Positions 21,667 to 28,051 of a stretch of DNA of 28,051 bases are shown here, piece by piece. The translations under genes were made by a program, and so were the position numbers. The notes beneath the pieces were generated by a model. It was given only the letters and a program-made list of their open reading frames with translations. It made no database searches and was not told where the DNA came from. The stretch covers positions 1 through 28,051 of the forward strand of contig JAUVYQ010000017.1 of assembly GCA_030603035.1 (NCBI GenBank), in the 5' to 3' direction. Origin of the DNA: Phycisphaerae bacterium (GTDB lineage Bacteria; Planctomycetota; Phycisphaerae; Sedimentisphaerales; SG8-4). Each line of letters begins with the position of its first letter. Positions within the stretch are counted from its first letter, which is position 1.

Positions 21667-24414
21667 ATGGAAAAGATTCAAATACCAAAAAGTCGCACTT
21701 TTGTAATTATCTTCATCGCTCTATTTACGCTTCTGACAGGATGCCAGAAGGAAGAACCGCATAAACTGACCCGCCTGAGGGGGGTGCCGTTCACCGACGT
21801 GACGTTCGCAGATGAGTTCTGGGCGCGGCGGATTGAGACCAACCGGAAGGTAACCGTCCCCTACGCTTTCAAGAAGTGCGAGGAAACCGGACGGATTAGC
21901 AACTTCGCCAAGGCCGGCGGTTTGATGGAGGGAAAGTTCGAAGGCATCTACTTTAATGATTCAGACCTTTACAAGGTAATAGAAGGAGCTGCCTATTCAT
22001 TGGAAAATCAGGGCGACCCGGAACTTGAGAAATACGTTGACGGAGTGATTGATAAAATCGCGGCAGCTCAATGGGAAGATGGTTACCTTTACACCTTTTA
22101 TTCTGTGCCCCGGCGACAACCGGAAAAACGGTGGAGTGATATTCGAGACAAACATGAGCTTTACTGTGCGGGGCATTTTTTCGAGGGCGCGGTTGCTTAC
22201 TACCAGGCCACCGGAAAAAGAAAGATTCTGGATGTTGCAATCAGGCTTGCCGATTATATTGATTTGGTTTTCGGTCCCGACAAAAAACGTGACGTCCCCG
22301 GTCACGAGGAAATAGAGATAGGCATGGTCAAGTTATATCGCGTAACCGGCAACGAGAAGTACCTTAAGCTGGCGAAGTTCTTCCTGGATGAGCGCGGCCG
22401 GGCCGAGGGACACAAGCTCTATGGCGAGTACAGCCAGGACCATAAGCCGGTGGTTGAGCAGGACAAGGCGGTCGGCCACGCCGTCCGGGCAGGTTATCTG
22501 TATTCCGGGATGGCGGATGTTGCTGCCCTGACCGGCGAGATGGATTTTGCCTGCGCGCTCGACCGGATATGGGAGGACGTCGTCTCGAAAAAGCTGTATC
22601 TGACCGGCGGTATCGGTGCCCGACGCGGCGGTGAATCCTTCGGTAATGATTACGAGTTACCCAACAAGACGGCCTATTGCGAGACCTGTGCCGCCATTGC
22701 CAATGCTATGTGGAACCATCGCTTGTTCCTGCTGCACGGCGAGGCAAAGTACATCGACGTTCTGGAACGGGTAATCTACAATGGGTTCCTTTCGGGCATT
22801 TCCCTGAGCGGGGACAAGTTCTTCTACCCGAACCCATTAGCCAGTGATGGCAAACATCAGCGAAGCCCGTGGTTTGGCTGCGCCTGCTGTCCCACGAACA
22901 TCGTGCGTTTTATGCCGTCGCTTCCCGGATATGCTTACGCACGCCGGGGCGATATCGTGTATGTGAATCTTTTCGTAAGTGGAAGCGCTACAATCAAGAT
23001 GGATAACAATACCGTGCGCCTAAGGCAGCAGACGCGCTACCCCTGGGACGGAGACGTGAAGATTACGGTGGAGCCGAAACGTTCTAAGGAATTCGCGATT
23101 TACGTTCGCATTCCCGGCTGGGCTCAAAATCAACCCGTGCCGAGCGACTTGTACCGGTATTTGAACAAGAGCCGAAAGAAAGTAACACTCAAGGTCAACG
23201 ACAAGCCGTTTGCTCTGGATATGGATAAGGGCTTCGCCCGCATTCGTCGTAAGTGGAAGAAAGGCGATGTAGTCGAACTGAGTTTACCTATGCCGATACG
23301 GCGCGTGCTGAGCCACGAAAATGTCAAGGACACTGCGGGGAAAGCAGCGCTGCAGCGCGGCCCAATCGTGTACTGTGTTGAATGGCCGGACAACGGCGGA
23401 CAGATCACTCATATCGTCCTGCCGGATGACGCGGAACTTAAAGCTAAATACCGCAAGGACATGCTGGGCGGCATCACCGTGATTAGCGGCACGGTTCTCG
23501 GTGTGCAGTTAAGTGGGATGGGCAGCGTCGTGGCTATGCTGTCTGTGGGTGAAGGCGCCAGCAAGGAGGCCCTTGAGCATATCCGCAAGCTCGGCAGCAA
23601 CAATATCATTATCTCGGTGGTCAAGTCCGCGGAAGAGGAACAGGCCAGCACTGAGCATTCCTTCATGAGCATCTACGGGTTGACCTATGAGGATTATGCC
23701 AGAATCGCAGAGAGTTTCGGAAATATCAAGCAGACGGCGCCTGTGAAGTTGATGCGCAAGAACTCACGTCTACGCGAAAGAGCGATGGAACTTCGGGTCG
23801 TCGGGACGACACCCGAATGGTTTAAGCTCGTGCCCCAAGAGACTCTTGCCGGGCGAGTTCTTCTGCCGTCCAACCAGGAGAAACGGTCTCCTGTGGCAGT
23901 CCTTACCGAGTTCGGCGCTCGAAAAATCTTAGCCACCGAGAGCACCATAGGCCAGACTATCCGCATCGGGGGTGACCAGTTCGAGGTCATCGGTATCGTC
24001 AAAAGCGAAAGCGGACAGGCAGGAAACATTCAAATTCCTGACCAAGAAGTCGATGTTTACATTCCCATCGAGGTGGCACGCAGATACTTCGGTGATGTGT
24101 TCACCAAATATACTTCGGGTTCACGAGTACGCGAAAAGGTGGAGTTACATCAAATTATCGTCCAGGTGGATGAGGCGGAGAAAGTTGAGGCCGTAGCGGC
24201 GGGCATCGAAAGAATGCTGGAACAGTTTCATAAGAAAAAGGATTATGTAGTGAGCGTTCCTCTGGCATTGCTGAAGCAGGCCGGTAAGGACGGAAAATCA
24301 CTCGTAAAAGATAAGGGATACTTTGCAGCTATTCCCTACTACGCCTGGGCGCACCGCGGCAAGGGCGAGATGGCGGTATGGCTGGCTCGGTCGGCCAAAG
24401 GAGAAGGCAAATGA
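21667..24414 (+). CDS. GH127 beta-L-arabinofuranosidase-like lipoprotein interrupted by a MacB periplasmic domain
   Basis: 915 aa; ATG with GGAAAGGAC upstream. Residues 8-26 are a lipoprotein signal ending in lipobox LLTGC (C26), so it is exported and lipidated. Residues about 40-608 are GH127 (HypBA1-like alpha/alpha barrel). The catalytic and zinc set is intact: E339 and C341 in YCETCAAIANAMW, C407 and C408 in WFGCACCPTN. Residues about 610-872 are instead a MacB-type periplasmic domain of ABC export permeases (SVVAMLSVGEGASKEALEHI, KLGSNNIII, VVGTTPEWFKL, VSVPLALLKQ). The GH127 C-terminal end then resumes (FAAIPYYAWAHRGKGEMAVW, 886-905). Known GH127 enzymes are about 650 aa, which fits 915 minus about 263. 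Both junctions keep the frame. Substrate likely arabinofuranosides or related glycans. Confidence 0.85.
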   Translation: MEKIQIPKSRTFVIIFIALFTLLTGCQKEEPHKLTRLRGVPFTDVTFADEFWARRIETNRKVTVPYAFKKCEETGRISNFAKAGGLMEGKFEGIYFNDSDLYKVIEGAAYSLENQGDPELEKYVDGVIDKIAAAQWEDGYLYTFYSVPRRQPEKRWSDIRDKHELYCAGHFFEGAVAYYQATGKRKILDVAIRLADYIDLVFGPDKKRDVPGHEEIEIGMVKLYRVTGNEKYLKLAKFFLDERGRAEGHKLYGEYSQDHKPVVEQDKAVGHAVRAGYLYSGMADVAALTGEMDFACALDRIWEDVVSKKLYLTGGIGARRGGESFGNDYELPNKTAYCETCAAIANAMWNHRLFLLHGEAKYIDVLERVIYNGFLSGISLSGDKFFYPNPLASDGKHQRSPWFGCACCPTNIVRFMPSLPGYAYARRGDIVYVNLFVSGSATIKMDNNTVRLRQQTRYPWDGDVKITVEPKRSKEFAIYVRIPGWAQNQPVPSDLYRYLNKSRKKVTLKVNDKPFALDMDKGFARIRRKWKKGDVVELSLPMPIRRVLSHENVKDTAGKAALQRGPIVYCVEWPDNGGQITHIVLPDDAELKAKYRKDMLGGITVISGTVLGVQLSGMGSVVAMLSVGEGASKEALEHIRKLGSNNIIISVVKSAEEEQASTEHSFMSIYGLTYEDYARIAESFGNIKQTAPVKLMRKNSRLRERAMELRVVGTTPEWFKLVPQETLAGRVLLPSNQEKRSPVAVLTEFGARKILATESTIGQTIRIGGDQFEVIGIVKSESGQAGNIQIPDQEVDVYIPIEVARRYFGDVFTKYTSGSRVREKVELHQIIVQVDEAEKVEAVAAGIERMLEQFHKKKDYVVSVPLALLKQAGKDGKSLVKDKGYFAAIPYYAWAHRGKGEMAVWLARSAKGEGK
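23494..24282 (+). other. Inserted MacB_PCD-like domain inside the GH127 gene
   Basis: The segment starts inside what is the end of the first membrane helix in MacB-type permeases (LGVQLSGMGSVVAMLSVGEGA) and ends at VPLALLKQ, just before the point where the second helix would begin. So precisely the soluble periplasmic domain, without membrane helices or ATPase, has been placed between ITVISG and the GH127 tail. No frameshift or stop is seen at either side. Boundaries are accurate to a few residues. Confidence 0.75.
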
Positions 24415-24554
24415 AAAGATGGCACGTCCTGGTGACGGTTTGGATTTCACTGCTCATCGCTCGGCGTCCTCGAATTGACGATTTCCGATTGACGATTGAA
24501 AATCGAGCGAGAGCGCGAAATTTTATTCTTGACGGCTTAACCGGTCTTTGTTAA
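24411..24554 (+). pseudogene. Truncated secreted-protein gene: signal peptide only
   Basis: The ATG overlaps the GH127 stop (ATGA), as in a coupled operon. The product begins MKRWHVLVTVWISLLIA, a good signal peptide, and then passes into repeat-derived sequence (ATTGACGATTTCCGATTGACG, shortened; 24474-24497), stopping after 47 codons. I read this as the leftover start of a following exported protein, probably another carbohydrate-active enzyme, whose body was deleted at the repeat. Confidence 0.5.
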
Positions 24555-24557
24555 AAG
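24529..24557 (+). promoter_or_regulatory. Possible promoter of the DUF4870 gene
   Basis: TTGACG (24529-24534), a 17-bp spacer, then TAAAAG (24552-24557, 4 of 6 matches). It lies 50 bp upstream of the ATG at 24607. Confidence 0.35.
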
Positions 24558-24606
24558 AAAATCAGTTTGTTAAGTCAGATATAACTTAATCGAAAGGAAT
24601 TAGACT

Positions 24607-25083
24607 ATGGCAGAAGAGAAGGAAACGCCGGAGCCGGCAGAAGAATCAGCCGGCGAAACCGGTGCCGAACAAGGCGGCGGCGCTGAGCAGCCCGCAGGCA
24701 CGGAAGAACCCGCTGGTGCCGAACAGCCCGAAGGTGTTCAAGAGGGCCAGGCGGCTGAAGAAGTCGGTAAAGATGCCCGTATGTGGGCGATGTTGTGCCA
24801 TCTTCTGGCTATTTTTACCGGCTTTATTGCACCTTTGATTATCTGGCTGGTGAAGAAAGAAGAGGACCCATTTATTGACAATCAGGGTAAGGAAGCGTTG
24901 AACTTTCAGATTACCGTAGCAATTGCATCAATTGTATCAGGGTTGCTGTGCTTTGCTTGCATAGGCTTTGTGTTGTTGCCACTGGTAGGGATTGCAGACA
25001 TAGTCTTTTGCATCATCGCTACCGTAAAGGCAAATAGTGGTATAGCTTATCGCTATCCGGTCAGTATTCGGTTCATTAAGTAA
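24607..25083 (+). CDS. DUF4870-type small membrane protein with acidic N-terminal tail
   Basis: 158 aa; the ATG has AAAGGA upstream. Residues 1-55 are a Glu/Gly/Pro/Ala-rich, probably disordered tail with imperfect EQPAGTEEPAGAEQPEG repeats. Residues 56-158 are the DUF4870 (Tic20-like) domain: DARMWAMLCHLLAIFTGFIA (TM1), the conserved DPFIDNQGKEALNFQIT loop, TM2 and TM3 (SIVSGLLCFACIGFVLLPLV) and a last hydrophobic segment, IVFCIIATVKANSG. Such proteins sit in the inner membrane. Their function is undetermined. Monocistronic: it has its own promoter candidate and a terminator-like hairpin follows. Confidence 0.85.
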   Translation: MAEEKETPEPAEESAGETGAEQGGGAEQPAGTEEPAGAEQPEGVQEGQAAEEVGKDARMWAMLCHLLAIFTGFIAPLIIWLVKKEEDPFIDNQGKEALNFQITVAIASIVSGLLCFACIGFVLLPLVGIADIVFCIIATVKANSGIAYRYPVSIRFIK

Positions 25084-25089
25084 GAATTT

Positions 25090-25131
25090 GGTCGGCCCGA
25101 TTACCGGGATGTCCCTGACCGGCCTTTGTTT
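25090..25131 (+). terminator. Terminator-like hairpin after the DUF4870 gene
   Basis: GGTCGG pairs with CCGGCC (one G-T wobble), with an inner CCCG-ATTAC-CGGG hairpin, followed by TTTGTTT. It begins 7 nt after the stop codon. Confidence 0.55.
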
Positions 25132-25550
25132 AGAAAAGCACAAGACACAAGACTCAAGACTTTAGTTAAATACGCTCGACGCGGGGCGTCGAGTTTGGGT
25201 AGGTCAACACAATATTCAGAGGTGCGAAATATCGCACCCTACATAGTGAAATCCGAAATACTAATCTTTCGACTACGCTCAGGACAGGTTCCTAAATACG
25301 AAACAAATTCGAATGCGGATACGCACGCTTCTGACAGGCGTGACCAAAATATAAAGGTACAAAATGAGATTCTTCACTTCGCTTTGCTCTGTTCAGAATG
25401 ACAGAAAAATGGTGTGGGGTGCACACCCTACATGCTGATACTTAAATCCGGAAATAACTCTTTCACCTTTATTTATTCTTAATTAGCAATTAGAATGAGG
25501 TTTTGGGACATTCAATTACTTTGTGAACCCCGCCCCTGCGTAGGGGCTGG
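25132..25550. repeat. Cluster of unrelated short palindromic repeats between DUF4870 and ilvD
   Basis: Several elements lie side by side: CTCGACGC-GGG-GCGTCGAG (25175-25193, perfect 8-bp stem), GGTGCGAAATATCGCACC plus CTACA (25221-25243), a CTTTCGACTACGCTCAGGAC word (25268-25287), a GAGATTCTTCACTTCGC word running to AGAATGACA (25364-25402), and GGGGTGCACACCC plus TACA (25416-25432). No gene is present. The ilvD promoter probably lies near the 3' end, in the AT-rich 25440-25500. Confidence 0.7.
25532..25547 (+). promoter_or_regulatory. Hairpin in the ilvD leader
   Basis: GCCCCT and AGGGGC form a perfect 6-bp stem around GCGT, about 30 nt before the ilvD ATG and 17 nt before its GGAG. It is flanked by GTGAACCCC and GGGTGAACC. 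It may be another genomic repeat or a leader structure; there is no T run, so not an intrinsic terminator. Confidence 0.35.
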
Positions 25551-25577
25551 GTGAACCGTTTTTGGAGAAACCAAATT

Positions 25578-27245
25578 ATGAGAAGCGATACGGTCAAAAA
25601 AGGCTTTCAGCGTGCGCCGCACAGGGGTTTGCTTCACGCCTGCGGCTTAAGCGACGAGGACATAAACAAGCCATTCATCGGTATTGCCAACAGCTTCTGT
25701 GAGATAGTGCCGGGCCACGTTCACCTGAACAAGGTTGCCGAGGTTGTCAAGGGCGCTGTTCGCAAGGCAGGCGGGACTGCTTTTGAATTTAATACCATAG
25801 CGGTCTGCGACGGCATTGCTATGGGCCATACGGGTATGAAGTATTCCCTGGCTTCGCGTGAGATTATCGCCGATTCAGTTGAAACTATGGCCCGGGCACA
25901 CTGCTTTGACGGGCTTGTCTGCATTCCCAATTGCGACAAAATCATACCGGGGATGCTGATGGCGGCGGTTCGGCTGAATATCCCGACGATTTTCGTATCC
26001 GGCGGGCCTATGGCAGCAGGGAAAACAAAAGATGGAAAAACAGTCGACCTTATCAGCATATTCGAAGGCATCGCCGAATTCAATGCCGGCAAAATTGACG
26101 AGGCGCAGTTAAAAGAGCTTGAACGCACCGGCTGTCCGGCGCAGGGGAGCTGTTCAGGGATGTTCACCGCCAATTCGATGAATTGTCTTTGCGAGGCGAT
26201 TGGGATGGCCCTGCCCGGCAATGGCACAATCCTGGCGGTTAATCCGAAGCGGAATGAACTCTACCACGCAGCGGGTAAGCAGATTATGTTTCTGATTGAG
26301 AAGGACGTCAAGCCGCTGGATATAATCAACGAAAAATCGCTGGATAACGCCCTTGTTCTGGATATGGCGATGGGCGGCTCAACAAATACCGTCCTGCACA
26401 CATTGGCGGTGGCAAGTGAAGCCGATATCAAGTATGACCTTGAGCGGATAAATGCAATTTCGGCTAAATGTCCCAATATCTGCAAGGTGGCGCCTTCGAG
26501 TAAGTTTCATATGGAGGATGTCGATGCTGCAGGCGGTGTAAGTGCAATACTAAAAGAAATCAGCAAGGTTCCAAATTTGCTCAACACCGATTGTCTGACG
26601 GTAACCGGCAAAACGCTCGGTGAGAACATTGCTGACGCCAGGATTAAAAAATTCTCGGTTATATATCCGATTGATAAGGCATATTCGAATACCGGCGGAC
26701 TGGCTATTCTGACAGGCAATCTCGCTCCGAACGGCTGCGTGGTTAAGACGGCCGGAGTGACAAAGGTGATACTGACTCATACCGGGTCTGCGGTTATTTT
26801 CGAGAGCCAGGAGGAGGCCTGCGATGGTATTCTGGCCGGCAAGGTCAAAGAGGGCGATGTCGTGGTGATTCGTTACGAAGGCCCAAAGGGCGGGCCGGGT
26901 ATGCAGGAGATGTTAAGTCCCACAAGCTACATTATGGGCGCCGGATTAGGCGAATCTGTTGCGCTGATTACAGATGGCAGATTCAGCGGCGGAACAAGAG
27001 GCGCCTGCATCGGCCATATCAGTCCCGAAGCAGCAGTAGGCGGGCCCATCGGACTGTTAAAGGACAGTGACATCATTGAAATTGACATCCCGAATAATGC
27101 TATAAACGTAAAGCTTTCCGAAGCTGAACTGGCCGAACGCAAAAAGAGCTGGAAGCCACCCAAGCCAAGAATAACAAAGGGCTACCTCGCAAAATACGCC
27201 TCAATGGCTACCAGCGCCGACACCGGTGCCGTCCTGAAATGGTAA
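25578..27245 (+). CDS. ilvD: Dihydroxy-acid dehydratase
   Basis: 555 aa from the ATG at 25578 (GGAG 10 nt upstream); an in-frame GTG at 25551 lies in a repeat and is unlikely. It dehydrates 2,3-dihydroxy-3-methyl acids in valine, isoleucine and leucine synthesis; cytosolic Fe-S enzyme. Motifs: [47 protein letters not shown] (C119), [18 protein letters not shown] (C192) and [20 protein letters not shown]. The first cluster position reads VPGH rather than TPCN, as in E. coli IlvD, which carries an oxygen-labile 4Fe-4S cluster. So a 4Fe-4S, low-oxygen type is likely. The next gene is 33 bp downstream. No other ilv genes are nearby. Confidence 0.97.
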   Translation: MRSDTVKKGFQRAPHRGLLHACGLSDEDINKPFIGIANSFCEIVPGHVHLNKVAEVVKGAVRKAGGTAFEFNTIAVCDGIAMGHTGMKYSLASREIIADSVETMARAHCFDGLVCIPNCDKIIPGMLMAAVRLNIPTIFVSGGPMAAGKTKDGKTVDLISIFEGIAEFNAGKIDEAQLKELERTGCPAQGSCSGMFTANSMNCLCEAIGMALPGNGTILAVNPKRNELYHAAGKQIMFLIEKDVKPLDIINEKSLDNALVLDMAMGGSTNTVLHTLAVASEADIKYDLERINAISAKCPNICKVAPSSKFHMEDVDAAGGVSAILKEISKVPNLLNTDCLTVTGKTLGENIADARIKKFSVIYPIDKAYSNTGGLAILTGNLAPNGCVVKTAGVTKVILTHTGSAVIFESQEEACDGILAGKVKEGDVVVIRYEGPKGGPGMQEMLSPTSYIMGAGLGESVALITDGRFSGGTRGACIGHISPEAAVGGPIGLLKDSDIIEIDIPNNAINVKLSEAELAERKKSWKPPKPRITKGYLAKYASMATSADTGAVLKW

Positions 27246-27278
27246 AATTTAACTTCAGCAAAAATAGGAGGTTACGAG

Positions 27279-28046
27279 ATGTGGAATGAGAAGCTCAAAG
27301 AAGCTTTGATAAACGTGTGTAAAAGCCACTGTTATCAAAACGCCGAGAATGTTATTGTTCCTGAACCATATTTACCCTACGTACCAGAAAACTGGAACGG
27401 GATATTTATTCTCGCCGAATCACAATCATCGGCTGCTCCTCAGTACTGGAAGCGGGTAAAAGAAGAGTCAGCATTAGAACGTATGCAACGACTAGAAAAA
27501 AATCCAAAAAGGCTGGGCATTGGGCCATGGGACGATGGAACAATTAAACTTGCGCTGCAAGCAATTTTTGAAGGAGCTGACCTCGGCTTAAAACTTGAAG
27601 AGGTTGCTGTAAGTAATGCTGTGCCGTGGACACGAAAAAGCGACGATAACCGCAAAAATTTAAGACCGGATGGCCAAATGCAAGACAAAGCAGCAGAGTT
27701 TTGGAAAGAATTTTTTCATGCGTGGCAACCTGAGATAAAAGCACTGGTTGTGCTGGGGAAATTTGCTGAAGGAGTGATGAGAAAAGCAGAAATATTAGAA
27801 AAATACAGGGTGCTTAATCTTCGGCTGCCCTCGCCAAACGTAATAGACCGTGTAAGGGGAATGTTCTCTTGTGATGACTTAGAGATTCGATTTCAAGAAG
27901 TTAAAAAGGCACGAGAATGTCTTGGAGTCAGTAAAGACGAAAGAGAAATATTCTTTGCATGTCATGCTGTAAGTCTCGGAGTTAGCAAGTTCAAGAAGTG
28001 GTATGGCGGCAAAAACTCGAAGTTATCCATTATTGACAATAGCTGA
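27279..28046 (+). CDS. Uracil-DNA glycosylase superfamily-like protein (tentative)
   Basis: 255 aa; the ATG has AGGAGG at good spacing. I do not recognise a named family with certainty. The pattern ENWNGIFILAESQSSAAPQ (38-56) resembles the first UDG-fold loop (strand then G-E-x-P). EVAVSNAVPW (108-117), KALVVLGKFAEGVM (154-167) and LRLPSPNVIDRVRG (181-194, resembling the H/L-PSP loop) follow in the right order for the UDG superfamily. It could be a base-excision enzyme or a catalytically altered relative. It lies 33 bp after ilvD on the same strand, probably read through. The stop is 5 bp from the window end. Confidence 0.5.
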   Translation: MWNEKLKEALINVCKSHCYQNAENVIVPEPYLPYVPENWNGIFILAESQSSAAPQYWKRVKEESALERMQRLEKNPKRLGIGPWDDGTIKLALQAIFEGADLGLKLEEVAVSNAVPWTRKSDDNRKNLRPDGQMQDKAAEFWKEFFHAWQPEIKALVVLGKFAEGVMRKAEILEKYRVLNLRLPSPNVIDRVRGMFSCDDLEIRFQEVKKARECLGVSKDEREIFFACHAVSLGVSKFKKWYGGKNSKLSIIDNS

Positions 28047-28051
28047 ATAGC

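Noticed and set aside
21667..24414. GH127 region being two separate genes or a frameshifted pair
   Set aside because: One uninterrupted frame spans all 915 codons, and the GH127 tail resumes after the MacB segment in the same frame.
1..28051. CRISPR array
   Set aside because: Tandem repeats present (7, 10, 46 and 111 bp units) have no regularly spaced unique spacers, and no cas gene is visible.
1..28051. tRNA or rRNA genes
   Set aside because: No GGTTCRA-type T-arm with matching acceptor ends and no rRNA-like conserved blocks were noticed in the gaps; a tRNAscan run would be decisive.

Overview
The window looks like a chromosomal piece of a Planctomycetota (PVC) bacterium, most likely class Phycisphaerae. 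This is an inference from gene style: a ThiD2-ThiE fusion, secreted HEAT and TPR proteins, GH130 and GH127 carbohydrate enzymes, and many short palindromic or simple repeats, several of them inside reading frames. No rRNA or tRNA is present to settle the taxonomy. Gene density is moderate, and intergenic spaces of 150-800 bp are filled mostly with repeats.

Layout. 1-160: end of an IS3-family element (start of OrfA, minus strand). 393-1245 (minus): a zinc-ribbon ORF overlapping an HNH-AP2 endonuclease. 1478-4280: a repeat-rich zone around dxs (isoprenoid precursor synthesis), including a 111-bp tandem repeat. 4281-9144 (minus): a compact four-gene cassette with its own near-consensus promoter and a terminator. 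Its genes are a dual-GHKL sensor kinase-like ATPase, a response regulator with an unrecognised C-terminal domain, a C5-cytosine DNA methyltransferase and a Vsr-type endonuclease. 9453-13386 (plus): NAD kinase, a secreted TPR protein and a GH130 glycoside phosphorylase/hydrolase. 13596-15635: an LtaS-like membrane phosphoglycerol transferase/sulfatase. 16408-17484: ThiD2-ThiE. 17501-19858 (minus): a secreted HEAT-repeat protein. 19859-20607: an AT-rich gap with DnaA-box-like words. 20608-24414: a pterin-dependent methyltransferase and a GH127 lipoprotein. The GH127 chain is interrupted in frame by a MacB-type periplasmic domain and is followed by a truncated secreted-protein remnant. 24607-25083: a DUF4870 membrane protein. 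25578-28046: ilvD and a UDG-superfamily-like protein.

How the genes work together. The 4.4-9.1 kb cassette is the strongest candidate for an unusual system. It is a modification enzyme plus mismatch/restriction-type nuclease that appears to be under phosphorelay-type control, with no separate classical restriction endonuclease. The second striking object is the GH127/MacB chimera. The third is genome-wide in character: palindromic or simple-sequence elements sit in frame inside at least five protein genes (dxs, the zinc-ribbon ORF, the TPR gene, GH130 and the methyltransferase), reminiscent of Rickettsia palindromic elements. The remaining genes are housekeeping (dxs, nadK, thiE, ilvD) or envelope and polysaccharide functions with no obvious shared pathway.
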